DNA from: Clostridiales bacterium
Lineage (GTDB): Bacteria > Bacillota > Clostridia > Oscillospirales > CAG-272
NCBI GenBank assembly: GCA_024693345.1
Contig: JAILLB010000122.1
Coordinates: forward strand, 1-38,522
Direction of reading: 5' to 3'
DNA length: 38,522 bases
Shown here: positions 18,165-26,688 of the stretch, one piece after another
Position numbering within the stretch: the stretch's first letter is position 1
Layout of the letters: each line of letters opens with the position of its first letter
Program-made: the position numbers and the translations under genes
The notes under the pieces: generated by a model
Database searches by the model: none
Told to the model about the DNA's origin: nothing
Seen by the model: the letters and a program-made list of their open reading frames with translations, nothing else

Positions 18165-19253
18165 TTACCACCTTGAAACATCAATTCTGTTGGACTTAAT
18201 GAACTGTTCTATTTCTTCACTTGTGGGAACGTGTTCCAAAACTCCGTCTCTGGATTTTGTCAGAATGCTCGATACAACTCCATACACGCTTGCTCTTGTT
18301 ACATTTTTGCTTTCCATATAGTCTGCAACAACTGCTCCAAGGAAGGTTTCATTCATCTTTTTTGACATCGAATTGTAATCAGGAATCATGGATCCCGGAA
18401 TACCAATCTTTTTGTAATTGTCTCCGTCGTACACAAATGCCATGTTGTTTCCGGATTGAACGATGTAATGCTTTGCGTTAATCCTGTCTTTTATCATGGA
18501 AAGGGACTTCATGATTGCGTCGTTTGAATTCATGTAAAAACCGGTAAGATCGTGCAGTGCTTCATCGGATATTACAAGAATTTTGATTCCGGAATAATCC
18601 GACAAAGGCAGAGAAGACGTGAACTGGTTATATTCGACAACAAGCCCGATTTCATGGTCGATTGCTGATTCACATGCATATGCGACCAGACTTTTGTATC
18701 CTCTTGAATCCTCGGTCTGAACAACTTCTGGCTCGTATGGAGTGTTTCTGTCAATTTGAATGGTTTCATTCAAGATCTGTTCGTCATTGTTTTCTACAAC
18801 AACTTCATCCTTTTTTGACTCCATGAACGTGATTTCTTCCTGAGGAACGATAAACAGATCAGGGAGATATGAGAAAACTTCATCAACATCCTCTTTGGTG
18901 AAGGTGACATTTACGCCGTTTGATACATAATGAGTACACTCATCTGTGTCATCGTATAAAGTAATAGACTGACCTGTCTGATACTCCTTTGTCATCTCTC
19001 CGACGTGAAGATCTATGTTGCAGTTTGTGTAGTAATCTCTTAATCTGTTTCCGTTTGAATCATCGGATAGTTTTGTACAGAAAATGCAGTTGCCTCCCAT
19101 TTTTGCAATAGTGATGGCAGAAGCAGCGCTCTTGCCATAAGGATGGAAGCTGTACCTGTCGCCAAACTCAACATTGCCACGTCTTTTGAGCCTGTTGAGT
19201 TTCATCTCGAGATTCATGTAGCTGTTTCCCAAAACCAATGCTTTCTTGTTCAT
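18165..19253 (-). CDS. PfkB/ribokinase-like protein with degenerate active site
   Basis: A 362-residue protein whose N-terminal third follows the ribokinase fold pattern: YGKSAASAITIAKMGG (substrate and glycine motif), then CTKLSDDSNGNRLRDYY and the NIDL strand. The C-terminal signature GAGDTF of active PfkB kinases appears as KMNETF (residues 299-304), so the anion-hole glycines are gone and the catalytic Asp is Glu302. An acidic insert rich in Glu, Asp and Asn lies at about residues 145-185. It is likely a sugar- or nucleotide-binding protein without ordinary kinase activity, although weak activity cannot be excluded. TGAGGAC precedes the ATG. It sits between a cell-wall transferase and RuvX, which does not reveal its substrate. 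Confidence 0.6.
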   Translation of the reverse strand: MNKKALVLGNSYMNLEMKLNRLKRRGNVEFGDRYSFHPYGKSAASAITIAKMGGNCIFCTKLSDDSNGNRLRDYYTNCNIDLHVGEMTKEYQTGQSITLYDDTDECTHYVSNGVNVTFTKEDVDEVFSYLPDLFIVPQEEITFMESKKDEVVVENNDEQILNETIQIDRNTPYEPEVVQTEDSRGYKSLVAYACESAIDHEIGLVVEYNQFTSSLPLSDYSGIKILVISDEALHDLTGFYMNSNDAIMKSLSMIKDRINAKHYIVQSGNNMAFVYDGDNYKKIGIPGSMIPDYNSMSKKMNETFLGAVVADYMESKNVTRASVYGVVSSILTKSRDGVLEHVPTSEEIEQFIKSNRIDVSRW

Positions 19254-19304
19254 TTTGTCCTCACATTCTGCAATATTTTATATCAAGTCACTTGTAAAGT
19301 AAAG

Positions 19305-20045
19305 TTATATTTTCTGATTTGCCTTTGCCTGTTTTTTAATTCTTCTCATAAACTTTGGAAGGGCAGTCATTCTCTTGAATCTGGATGGGTTCTTTATCAG
19401 TCTATAAAGCCATTCGAGATGCAAGTCAATGAAGATTTTCGGAGCTCGTTTGGCTGTTCCCGCAAATATGTCTACAGTTCCACCCAGACCAGCAAGAAGC
19501 TTAACATTTTTAAGCCGACCTCTGTTGTCAAAAATCCATTTTTCCTGTTTTGGAAATCCGATGCACACAAGTATAACATCAGCTCCACTATCGTTAATGT
19601 CATCAATAAGTCGTTGGTTGTCTTCGTCGGAAATGTATCCGTTGTGAACTCCGCATATATCAAGATTTGGATGAACTGTTTTCAGATTGTCTCTTGCTTT
19701 TTCTGCAACCCCTTCACGTCCTCCGAATATGTACACCTTTTTATCGAGTCTTTCACATGACTCCATAAGTCGAAATCCGAATTCGACACCTGCAACTTTT
19801 TCCTTTAACGGGGTGCCCAGAATTTTGGCTGCCTTGATTATACCTATTCCATCAGGAAGAGTTAATTCGGAGCTGTTGTATATTTTAAGCAATGAAGGTT
19901 CTTTGTGGCACAGCTGGCACATTTCCGGATTTGGAGTAAACACGGCTATCTGTCTGTTTTCAAGAATTGACTGTTCACTGAATGCAATTGCTTCGTCAAG
20001 TGTAACATTGTCAAAATATATATTGTCAACGTTGATTCTTTCCAT
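19305..20045 (-). CDS. WecG/TagA/CpsF family glycosyltransferase
   Basis: A 246-residue GT26 enzyme, probably transferring N-acetylmannosamine (or a relative) from UDP-sugar to a lipid-linked N-acetylglucosamine at the inner membrane face, a linkage step in teichoic-acid or exopolysaccharide synthesis. Diagnostic blocks are TPNPEMCQLC, LTLPDGIGIIKAAKILG (catalytic Asp), AGVEFGFRLM, VYIFGGREGVAEKA, IDDINDSGADVILVCIGFPKQEKWI and the C-terminal basic helix RAPKIFIDLHLEWLYRL. The start is ATG 20045 preceded by AGGAGGAG; the frame extends further upstream but without a ribosome site. Other wall-polymer genes are not nearby, so tagA is not assigned. Confidence 0.9.
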   Translation of the reverse strand: MERINVDNIYFDNVTLDEAIAFSEQSILENRQIAVFTPNPEMCQLCHKEPSLLKIYNSSELTLPDGIGIIKAAKILGTPLKEKVAGVEFGFRLMESCERLDKKVYIFGGREGVAEKARDNLKTVHPNLDICGVHNGYISDEDNQRLIDDINDSGADVILVCIGFPKQEKWIFDNRGRLKNVKLLAGLGGTVDIFAGTAKRAPKIFIDLHLEWLYRLIKNPSRFKRMTALPKFMRRIKKQAKANQKI

Positions 20046-20075
20046 GGCTCCTCCTCGATTTATATCTATTATGAA

Positions 20076-20081
20076 ATTGTA
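20076..20081 (-). promoter_or_regulatory. Possible extended -10 promoter of the WecG/TagA-ruvX-glyS unit
   Basis: TACAAT on the minus strand (20076-20081) preceded by TGG, an extended -10, 31 bases ahead of the start codon. No clear -35 at 17 bases. Confidence 0.4.
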
Positions 20082-20110
20082 CCACAATGCAAAAGATTTT
20101 TCTATATTTA

Positions 20111-20139
20111 TTGACTCTACTTGCTTGAAATGATATTAT
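20111..20139 (+). promoter_or_regulatory. Sigma-A promoter of the MBL-gltX-glnS operon
   Basis: TTGACT (20111-20116), a 17-base spacer and TATTAT (20134-20139) with an extended TGA. The transcript start would be near 20146, about 34 bases before the start codon, and divergent from the glycosyltransferase gene. Confidence 0.75.
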
Positions 20140-20179
20140 ATACGCGTTTATATTAGACAAAAATGAATTGGGAACAGAT

Positions 20180-20791
20180 ATGATTGAAGTTTTTAAATTG
20201 TCTCTTCCTCCTATAGACACAAACTGTTATGTTCTTGCTGACAGCAAAACAAAAGAATGCATTGTTATTGATCCTGCATCAAACGGCAAATATGTCAATG
20301 ACTGGTGCCAAAGCCATGGTTACAAAGTAAAATCCATTCTTCTTACACATGGACATTTTGATCACATTGGAGGAGTTGATGAACTTGTCAAGCTATCTGG
20401 TGCGACTCTGTTCATTCACAAAGAAGATGCCGAGATGCTAAATGATACATGTAAAAACGCATTCGGATATTTCTTTGCGGGTGAAGACATTGTATCAACA
20501 AGCTCGTACACAACAATCGAAGATGGCCAAACATTTGATTTAGGCGGCGAAACAATTACGACAATTCACACACCGGGCCACACAAAAGGATCTGTTGTCT
20601 ATTTGACAGACAAATATGCATTCACCGGCGACACTATAATGCAAGGCGGCATGGGAAGAACAGATTTATACGGCGGTGACGATTTTGAACTGGGACAATC
20701 CGTGAGAAAACTGATTCCACTGATAAGGACAAAAATAATATATCCGGGCCACGGACCCGAATTTGATTGGAGAAGTACATATGAATTATGA
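20180..20791 (+). CDS. Metallo-beta-lactamase-fold hydrolase (glyoxalase II-like)
   Basis: A 203-residue cytoplasmic hydrolase of the YqgX/GloB-like group. Metal ligands are seen in THGHFDHIGG (HxHxDH), IHTPGHTKGS, AFTGDTIMQGG and the final IIYPGHGPE, enough for two metal ions. The likely substrate is a thioester or an S-lactoyl-type compound, but this is an inference from the family. ATG 20180 follows GGGAAC; a TTG at 20168 is too close to the -10 region's transcript and has no ribosome site. It overlaps gltX by 11 bases. Confidence 0.88.
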   Translation: MIEVFKLSLPPIDTNCYVLADSKTKECIVIDPASNGKYVNDWCQSHGYKVKSILLTHGHFDHIGGVDELVKLSGATLFIHKEDAEMLNDTCKNAFGYFFAGEDIVSTSSYTTIEDGQTFDLGGETITTIHTPGHTKGSVVYLTDKYAFTGDTIMQGGMGRTDLYGGDDFELGQSVRKLIPLIRTKIIYPGHGPEFDWRSTYEL

Positions 20792-22439
20792 AGAATTGGC
20801 GGAGTTGGTACTCCCGAATATAAAAACAACTCCTGAAGATATAGAGAAAAAATATCCTCCGAGAAATCTCCCTGAAGGAGCAAGGGTAACCAGATTTGCA
20901 CCCAGTCCCACAGGATTTCTGCATGTAGGAGGTCTTTTCGGATGTCTAACCGATGAAAGACTTGCTCATCAGTCAGGCGGCATAGTATATCTCAGAATCG
21001 AAGACACAGACAGCAAGAGAGAAGTTACGGGTGCTGCAGAATTGTTTATTGAAAACCTGAATCATTACGGCATTCAGTTTGATGAAGGAGCCGTAGTAGG
21101 CGGAGACAAAGGCAATTACGGTCCATACAGACAGAGCGAGCGTGCTGAGATATACCAGACATATGCAAAACAGCTTATAAAGGAAGGAAAAGCGTATCCT
21201 TGTTTCTGCACTGCTGAAGAGATAGACGAAATCAGAAAAAAACAGGAAGAACAGAAACTCGTTCCAGGCATTTACGGAGAATGGTCAAAGTGGAGAGATG
21301 CTTCAATTGACGAAGTTAAAGAAGCCCTTGCACAAAACAAGGAATTCGTTGTCAGACTCAGATCGGCAGGAGATCCTTCAAACCATTTCAAGTTTACCGA
21401 CATGATAAAAGGAACAATCGATGTGACTGAAAACAACATTGATGAAGTTCTTCTTAAATCCGATGGCATTCCGACATATCACTTTGCTCACGCAGTTGAT
21501 GACCATTTGATGGGAACAACACATGTTGTCAGAGGCGATGAATGGCTGCCTTCTTTGCCAAAACACATTGAGATCTTCAAGGCTCTTGGATTCAGACTTC
21601 CTAAGTACTGCCACACCGCAGCGCTCCTGAAAATGGATGGTCCGGATTCAAAGCGTAAACTCTCTAAGAGAAAAGACCCCGAAGCTGATGTCGCATTCTT
21701 CACAAAAGAAGGTTATTCTGCAGAAGCTTTGCTTGAATATCTCATGACATTGCTTAACTCCAATTTTGAAGACTGGAGAATGGCAAATCCGACAGCAAGC
21801 ATCAATGATTTCCCGTTCTCGCTCAAGAAGATGAGCGTCTCCGGAGCATTATTTGATATCGTCAAATTGTATGACGTTTGTAAGAATGTACTTTGCAAAA
21901 AGACTGCAGAAGAAATATACAATGAAACAACTGAATGGGCAAAAACATATTCACCTGAGTTTTATGAAGTATTTACAAAGGATCCCGATTATACAAAGGC
22001 TTTCCTCGCAATCGGAAGAGGAACACAGAAACCGAGAAAAGATTTCGGGCTTTACAGCGAAGTACAGGATTATTCAGGATTCATGTTCGATGAATACTAC
22101 AATGTCGATGGCGAATATGATGAAAGATTTGACAAGACCCTGATCAAAGATGTGCTTTCAGAATATCTCAAGGTATATGACTTTAACGATGAGCAACAGG
22201 ATTGGTTCGAAAGAATAAAGGATGTTTCTGAAAAGTTCGGATTTGCAAGAGAGACTAAACAATTCAAAGCAACACCCGATGCATTCAAGGGACATGTCGG
22301 AGATATAAGCGGATTTATCCGTGTTGCTGTTACCGGAAAACAGAATTCTCCTGATATGTACTCAGTCATGAAAACACTCGGATACAACAAGGTTGTTGAG
22401 AGAATAAACAAACAGATATCTAGATTATCGAAGAGGTAA
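20781..22439 (+). CDS. gltX: Glutamyl-tRNA synthetase
   Basis: Charges tRNA-Glu. Class I signature FLHVGGLFG (HIGH box, H48) lies after a roughly 35-residue N-terminal extension, and the KMSKS-type loop is KLSKR at residues 293-297. The 552 residues make it longer than the usual 470-490, mainly from the N-terminal extension and C-terminal region. ATG 20781 has GGAGAAG at 20769-20775; a TTG at 20763 is rejected. The start overlaps the hydrolase stop by 11 bases, and glnS begins two bases after its stop. With a separate GlnRS present, this enzyme need not be the non-discriminating type. Confidence 0.95.
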   Translation: MNYEELAELVLPNIKTTPEDIEKKYPPRNLPEGARVTRFAPSPTGFLHVGGLFGCLTDERLAHQSGGIVYLRIEDTDSKREVTGAAELFIENLNHYGIQFDEGAVVGGDKGNYGPYRQSERAEIYQTYAKQLIKEGKAYPCFCTAEEIDEIRKKQEEQKLVPGIYGEWSKWRDASIDEVKEALAQNKEFVVRLRSAGDPSNHFKFTDMIKGTIDVTENNIDEVLLKSDGIPTYHFAHAVDDHLMGTTHVVRGDEWLPSLPKHIEIFKALGFRLPKYCHTAALLKMDGPDSKRKLSKRKDPEADVAFFTKEGYSAEALLEYLMTLLNSNFEDWRMANPTASINDFPFSLKKMSVSGALFDIVKLYDVCKNVLCKKTAEEIYNETTEWAKTYSPEFYEVFTKDPDYTKAFLAIGRGTQKPRKDFGLYSEVQDYSGFMFDEYYNVDGEYDERFDKTLIKDVLSEYLKVYDFNDEQQDWFERIKDVSEKFGFARETKQFKATPDAFKGHVGDISGFIRVAVTGKQNSPDMYSVMKTLGYNKVVERINKQISRLSKR

Positions 22440-22441
22440 AT

Positions 22442-24100
22442 ATGAGCGACAATACAGAAAAATTCAATGGAAATTTTATAGACGATATCATTGCTGACGA
22501 CCTGAAGGAAGGCCGTGTTGATGAAATACACACCAGATTTCCTCCAGAGCCCAATGGATATCTTCATATCGGCTCCGCAAAGGCAATCTGGATCAATTCA
22601 ACAGCAGCTAAGAAATACGGCGGCAAGTTCAATCTCAGATACGATGACACTAACCCTGTAAAAGAGGGTGATGAATTTGTCAAAAGCATCTATGAGGATC
22701 TCTGCTGGCTTGGTGCTGAACCAACAGGCGGAGTATTCTATGGTTCCGACTACTTTGAAAAGTGCTACGAATATGCTGTAAAACTTATCAAAGACGGAAA
22801 GGCATATGTATGCGATTTGTCAAAAGAAGATTTGGTTGATTATAAAGGAACCGACAGATCAGAGGCGAGCAAACCATCTCCTTACAGAGACCGTTCTGTT
22901 GAGGAAAACCTTGATTTGTTCGAAAGAATGAAAAATGGCGAATTCCCGGATGGTGCAAGAACCCTGAGAGCTAAGATTGACCCATCATCAGACAACACAT
23001 ATCTTCGTGATCCTGTAATATACAGGATTCGTCACGTCACGCATCAAAGACAGGGAAGCAAGTGGTGTATTTATCCGATGTATGACTTTGCTCATCCCAT
23101 CCAGGATGCTACAGAAGGAATATCCCATTCTTTGTGCTCAATAGAATTCAGAAACCACAGACCTCTTTATGACTGGGTTATAGATAATATTGGATTTGAA
23201 AAGAAACCACATCAGTATGAATTTGCCAGACTTAATGTTACGCATACAGTAATGAGCAAAAGATATTTGAGATATCTCGTGGAGAACAAGATTGTTGATG
23301 GCTGGGATGACCCTAGAATGCCCACCATTTGCGCTTTAAGAAGAAGGGGCTATACTCCTGAGGCTATTTTTGATTTCGTTGAAAGAGCGGGCGTTTCTAC
23401 TACTTATAGTGTTGTAGATATCAATTTGCTTGAGCACTGCATCCGCGAAGAACTGAACCAGAAAGCACAAAGAAGGGTGGCAGTTGTCAAACCAATCAAA
23501 CTCATTGTAGATAACTATCCTGAAGACAAAGTTGAGTATTTTGATTTACCCAACAATCCCAATGATGAAAACGCAGGCACGAGAAAAGTTCCTTTTACAA
23601 AGGAATTATATATTGATGAAGAAGATTTTGCAGAAGATGCTCCACCTAAATTTTTCAGACTTAAACCGGATGGCGAAGTCAGACTTATGGGTGCATATAT
23701 AGTGAAATGTACAAACATAGTAAAGAATGAAGATGGAAGCATTAAAGAAATCCATTGTGAAGCAGATATTGAGACCGGCAACGGCGTTCCGACAGACAGA
23801 AAAGTAAAGGGAACCATTCACTGGCTTTCAGCGAAATACTGCCTTGACACAACAGCAGTGTATTACGATAATCTGTTCACTCTTGAAGATGTTTCAGAAA
23901 TTACAGAAGAAACATTTGTTCAGTACATAAATCCCGAATCTGAAGTTAAATACGAGAATGTCAAGGTCGAAATGTCTTTGGCAGATGCAAAACCGGGAGA
24001 TAGATTCCAGTTTGTCAGAGTCGGTTATTTCACACCGGATTCAAAATATCCAAACAGATTCAACAGGATTGTATCACTGAAGGATGGATACAAAATCTGA
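22442..24100 (+). CDS. glnS: Glutaminyl-tRNA synthetase
   Basis: Charges tRNA-Gln directly with glutamine. Its 552 residues match bacterial GlnRS. The class I boxes are YLHIGSAKAI (H42) and VMSKR (residues 270-274), and RFPPEPNGYL is the typical opening. Other supporting blocks are RYDDTNPVKEG, YDFAHPIQDATEGISHSLCSIEF and the C-terminal anticodon beta-barrels. AGAGGT precedes the ATG. A real GlnRS is patchy in Bacillota, where many use GluRS plus GatCAB. Its placement two bases after gltX gives co-expression of the two related synthetases. Confidence 0.96.
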   Translation: MSDNTEKFNGNFIDDIIADDLKEGRVDEIHTRFPPEPNGYLHIGSAKAIWINSTAAKKYGGKFNLRYDDTNPVKEGDEFVKSIYEDLCWLGAEPTGGVFYGSDYFEKCYEYAVKLIKDGKAYVCDLSKEDLVDYKGTDRSEASKPSPYRDRSVEENLDLFERMKNGEFPDGARTLRAKIDPSSDNTYLRDPVIYRIRHVTHQRQGSKWCIYPMYDFAHPIQDATEGISHSLCSIEFRNHRPLYDWVIDNIGFEKKPHQYEFARLNVTHTVMSKRYLRYLVENKIVDGWDDPRMPTICALRRRGYTPEAIFDFVERAGVSTTYSVVDINLLEHCIREELNQKAQRRVAVVKPIKLIVDNYPEDKVEYFDLPNNPNDENAGTRKVPFTKELYIDEEDFAEDAPPKFFRLKPDGEVRLMGAYIVKCTNIVKNEDGSIKEIHCEADIETGNGVPTDRKVKGTIHWLSAKYCLDTTAVYYDNLFTLEDVSEITEETFVQYINPESEVKYENVKVEMSLADAKPGDRFQFVRVGYFTPDSKYPNRFNRIVSLKDGYKI

Positions 24101-24116
24101 TTCGGAGGAATTCATT

Positions 24117-25025
24117 TTGAGCAACGCTAATATTTTCCAAAGCGACAGACTTAGAAACGTACTGGCACTGTTGTTATGTGTTGTCATCATAGTCGCCGTG
24201 TTGGTTTCGCAAGTTCAGGGAGTATTAAGAGCCAAGAGTATTTATGAACATGAAGAATCATATTTCAGATTGTTCACGACACTGTCAAACATATTCGCAC
24301 TATTATGCAACCTTGTTATGCTTTCATATGCGATTGATGGCTTGAGAAAGAAGAGATTCAAACTTCCAAAATGGGTTGTTCTTGTATACTTCTCAGGAAC
24401 TCTGTGTCTCTTTATAACAATGCTTGTCACTCTGATATTTATACTCCCGGTTAGAGGAACTGTCGCTGTAACAGGTGTTCTGTTCTGGCAACACATATTT
24501 ATTCCGGTTTGTACATTGTTGATGTTCGTGTTCACATGCAACGAGAGAATGCTCAAACTGAATGAAATGATTCTCACGACAATTCCATATTTCATATACT
24601 CAATTTTATATGGAGTCCTGGTCAAGCTTGTCGGTGCAGAGAATGGCGGGTGGTATGATGAATATCAACTGTTCAGCAGATTCAACTGGTATGTAGTTGT
24701 ATTGTTCTGTGCACTGGTTGGTTTTCTCACGGCAGGTATTCTTCTTTTGATTCACAACGTTTCCACTCAGATAAGATATAAAAATCTGATCAACTGCATA
24801 AACAAAAGTCTTGAAGGCAAGGACAAAGAAAGCATAGAAACCGAAGTGTTCGAGCATGGAATATCCCAACAGTTTAGATCGGATAGATTCGACATTACTA
24901 TTCCAATAGATGAACTGAAACTAATATCCGAAAAGAGTGATGATTATTCACTTGAGCAGCTGGCAGAAATCTATGTAAAAGGTGCAATGAAAGAATTCAT
25001 CGAAGGTAAAGATAGGGAACAATAA
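24117..25025 (+). CDS. Pr6Pr-like integral membrane protein
   Basis: About 302 residues with roughly six hydrophobic segments in residues 10-215 and a soluble acidic C-terminal tail of about 85 residues. The order of segments and the motifs YFRLFTTLSN, FWQHIFIPV and YGVLVKLV match the Pr6Pr / FAR-17a-like membrane family of unknown function. Start choice: GGAGGA at 24104-24109 lies seven bases before TTG 24117, just outside glnS. An ATG at 24084 would overlap glnS by 17 bases with only GAAGG abutting it. I prefer TTG. Last gene of the operon; its link to aminoacyl-tRNA synthesis is unclear. Confidence 0.7.
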   Translation: MSNANIFQSDRLRNVLALLLCVVIIVAVLVSQVQGVLRAKSIYEHEESYFRLFTTLSNIFALLCNLVMLSYAIDGLRKKRFKLPKWVVLVYFSGTLCLFITMLVTLIFILPVRGTVAVTGVLFWQHIFIPVCTLLMFVFTCNERMLKLNEMILTTIPYFIYSILYGVLVKLVGAENGGWYDEYQLFSRFNWYVVVLFCALVGFLTAGILLLIHNVSTQIRYKNLINCINKSLEGKDKESIETEVFEHGISQQFRSDRFDITIPIDELKLISEKSDDYSLEQLAEIYVKGAMKEFIEGKDREQ

Positions 25026-25029
25026 AAAA

Positions 25030-25065
25030 ATGGTATAGCAAGGAACTTAATCCGAGCTATACCAT
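25030..25065. terminator. Bidirectional terminator between the Pr6Pr-like and msmK-type genes
   Basis: A 10-bp stem, ATGGTATAGC (25030-25039) and GCTATACCAT (25056-25065), with a 16-base loop. On the minus strand it is followed by a run of T (A-run at 25024-25030), a strong signal for the ATPase gene; the plus side has ACTTATTTG. Confidence 0.85.
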
Positions 25066-25081
25066 ACTTATTTGTTCAAAC

Positions 25082-26437
25082 TTATTCTGTTACTGATTCA
25101 TCTGTTACGGAAGTATCTGTTGTTGATTCCTCAACAGGTGCTTCTGTTTCAACTGCTTCAGCTTCAACTGTCTCAGTTTCTTCAGTGCCTTGTTCTTCAG
25201 CCTCAGCTGCTGCTTTTTCAGCTTCTGCAACTCTTGCTGCTTTCTTCTTTTCTTCTTCAGTAAGGAATACAATTGCTTTTTCTGTTTCTTTGTCGAAGAG
25301 GTGCATTCTTGTTGTATCGATAGCAAGTGTAACTGTATCTCCTGCGCGAACGGTAGAACGAGGTGATACACGTGCGATGAGTTTCTGCTCGCCGCTCTTG
25401 TCTATAACAACATTCTTTCTCTCTGCGAGTTTTTCATCAACTTCTACTTTGTTGGCAATGAGATAGAGGTAAATCTCAGCGCCCATGAGTTCTGTTACGT
25501 CACAATAAGCATCAAATGAAGCTTCCTGCATTGCAGCAATCTGCATAGGAGTATCAACGATACATTCAGGACGGACACCGGCAATAACTTCTTTTTCGAT
25601 ATAAGGCTTAATTTCATCAGCATTGCCTTTTTCTTCAGGAAGTCTGATTCTGATTTCGCCGAAGTGGAGATATACGAATCCGTCATCATCTCTTTCAAGA
25701 GTACCATTGATGAAGTTCATCTGAGGAGTTCCGATAAATCCGGCAACAAAGAGGTTAACAGGATTATCATAGAGAGACTGAGGAGAGTCAACCTGCTGGA
25801 TGACACCATCTTTCATAACAACGATTCTGGTAGCCATTGTCATAGCTTCTACCTGGTCGTGGGTAACGTAAATAAATGTTGCCTGCAAGCTGTTATGAAG
25901 TTTTGTGATTTCAGTTCTCATGGCTGCACGAAGTTTAGCATCCAAGTTTGAAAGAGGTTCGTCAAGCAAGAACACTTTAGGATCACGAACGATAGCTCTA
26001 CCTAAAGCAACACGCTGTTTCTGACCACCTGACAAAGCCTTCGGGAGTCTGTCGAGAAGGTGAGAGATGTCAAGGATTCTTGCTGCTTCTTCAACTTTAC
26101 GTTTGATTGTCTCTTTCGGAACTTTACGAAGTTTAAGACCGAATGCCATGTTATCAAACACTGTCATGTGCGGATAAAGAGCATAGTTCTGGAACACCAT
26201 TGCAATGTCTCTGTCCTTAGGAGCTACATCGTTTACGAGTCTATCACCAATGTACAACTCACCTTCAGTAATTTCTTCAAGGCCGGCAATCATTCTCAGT
26301 GTGGTAGATTTACCACATCCGGAAGGTCCAACGAAAATAATAAATTCTGTATCTTTTACTTCGAGACAGAAGTCAGATACCGCAGTAACACCGCCAGGGT
26401 ATTTTTTGTAAATGTGTCTAAGTGATAAACTTGCCAT
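25082..26437 (-). CDS. MsmK/UgpC-type sugar ABC transporter ATPase with acidic C-terminal tail
   Basis: A 451-residue ATPase that energises binding-protein-dependent sugar importers at the inner membrane. Walker A GPSGCGKST, Q-loop VFQNYALYPHM, signature LSGGQKQR, Walker B VFLLDEP and switch THDQVEAM are intact, and a C-terminal TOBE/MOP regulatory region (FINGTLER, VIAGVRPECI, RVSPRSTVRAG) follows. After about residue 395 comes a low-complexity tail rich in Glu, Ala and Thr, absent from typical family members of about 370 residues. No permease or binding protein is adjacent, so it may be a shared ATPase serving several importers, as described for MsmK in streptococci. GGAG precedes the ATG. 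Confidence 0.9.
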   Translation of the reverse strand: MASLSLRHIYKKYPGGVTAVSDFCLEVKDTEFIIFVGPSGCGKSTTLRMIAGLEEITEGELYIGDRLVNDVAPKDRDIAMVFQNYALYPHMTVFDNMAFGLKLRKVPKETIKRKVEEAARILDISHLLDRLPKALSGGQKQRVALGRAIVRDPKVFLLDEPLSNLDAKLRAAMRTEITKLHNSLQATFIYVTHDQVEAMTMATRIVVMKDGVIQQVDSPQSLYDNPVNLFVAGFIGTPQMNFINGTLERDDDGFVYLHFGEIRIRLPEEKGNADEIKPYIEKEVIAGVRPECIVDTPMQIAAMQEASFDAYCDVTELMGAEIYLYLIANKVEVDEKLAERKNVVIDKSGEQKLIARVSPRSTVRAGDTVTLAIDTTRMHLFDKETEKAIVFLTEEEKKKAARVAEAEKAAAEAEEQGTEETETVEAEAVETEAPVEESTTDTSVTDESVTE

Positions 26438-26565
26438 TTTTTACTCCGTTCTTTTGGCTGAAATATACCCAATCTGTGCGCCATTTTTTCAGAATTGGGG
26501 ATGATCTCTTAAATGAGAACACCAGAGATGAACAAACATTATATGGATATGTTTTACACCGAATA

Positions 26566-26571
26566 ATTATA
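26566..26571 (-). promoter_or_regulatory. Possible -10 of the msmK-type gene
   Basis: TATAAT on the minus strand, about 130 bases before the start codon. The only good -35, TTGACA (at about 26597-26602), is 25 bases away, too far for a normal promoter, so the -35 is unresolved. The gap 26438-26688 otherwise contains an AT-rich block. Confidence 0.35.
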
Positions 26572-26607
26572 ACAAAACAACTTATTAAAAAAAAGATGTC
26601 AACATTC

Positions 26608-26625
26608 CAAAAAAATATTTTTTTG
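26608..26625. repeat. Perfect 18-base AT palindrome
   Basis: CAAAAAAATATTTTTTTG reads the same on both strands, with a central TA flanked by A7 and T7 tracts. It lies upstream of the msmK-type gene near a TTGACA and may bend DNA or bind a regulator; it could also be chance in an AT-rich gap. Confidence 0.6.
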
Positions 26626-26688
26626 ATTGTGCAAATTATACAAATATGCCTAGCCTGTTTTTAAGTGAACAGAAAAGTCCCTGAAATC

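Noticed and set aside
25072-25466. Leu/Gln- and Ser-rich open frames opposite the end of the ABC ATPase
   Set aside because: They mirror the low-complexity acidic tail of the real gene and have no ribosome site.
26597-26602. Minus-strand TTGACA as the -35 of the msmK-type gene
   Set aside because: The only TATAAT is 25 bases away, outside the usable spacing range.
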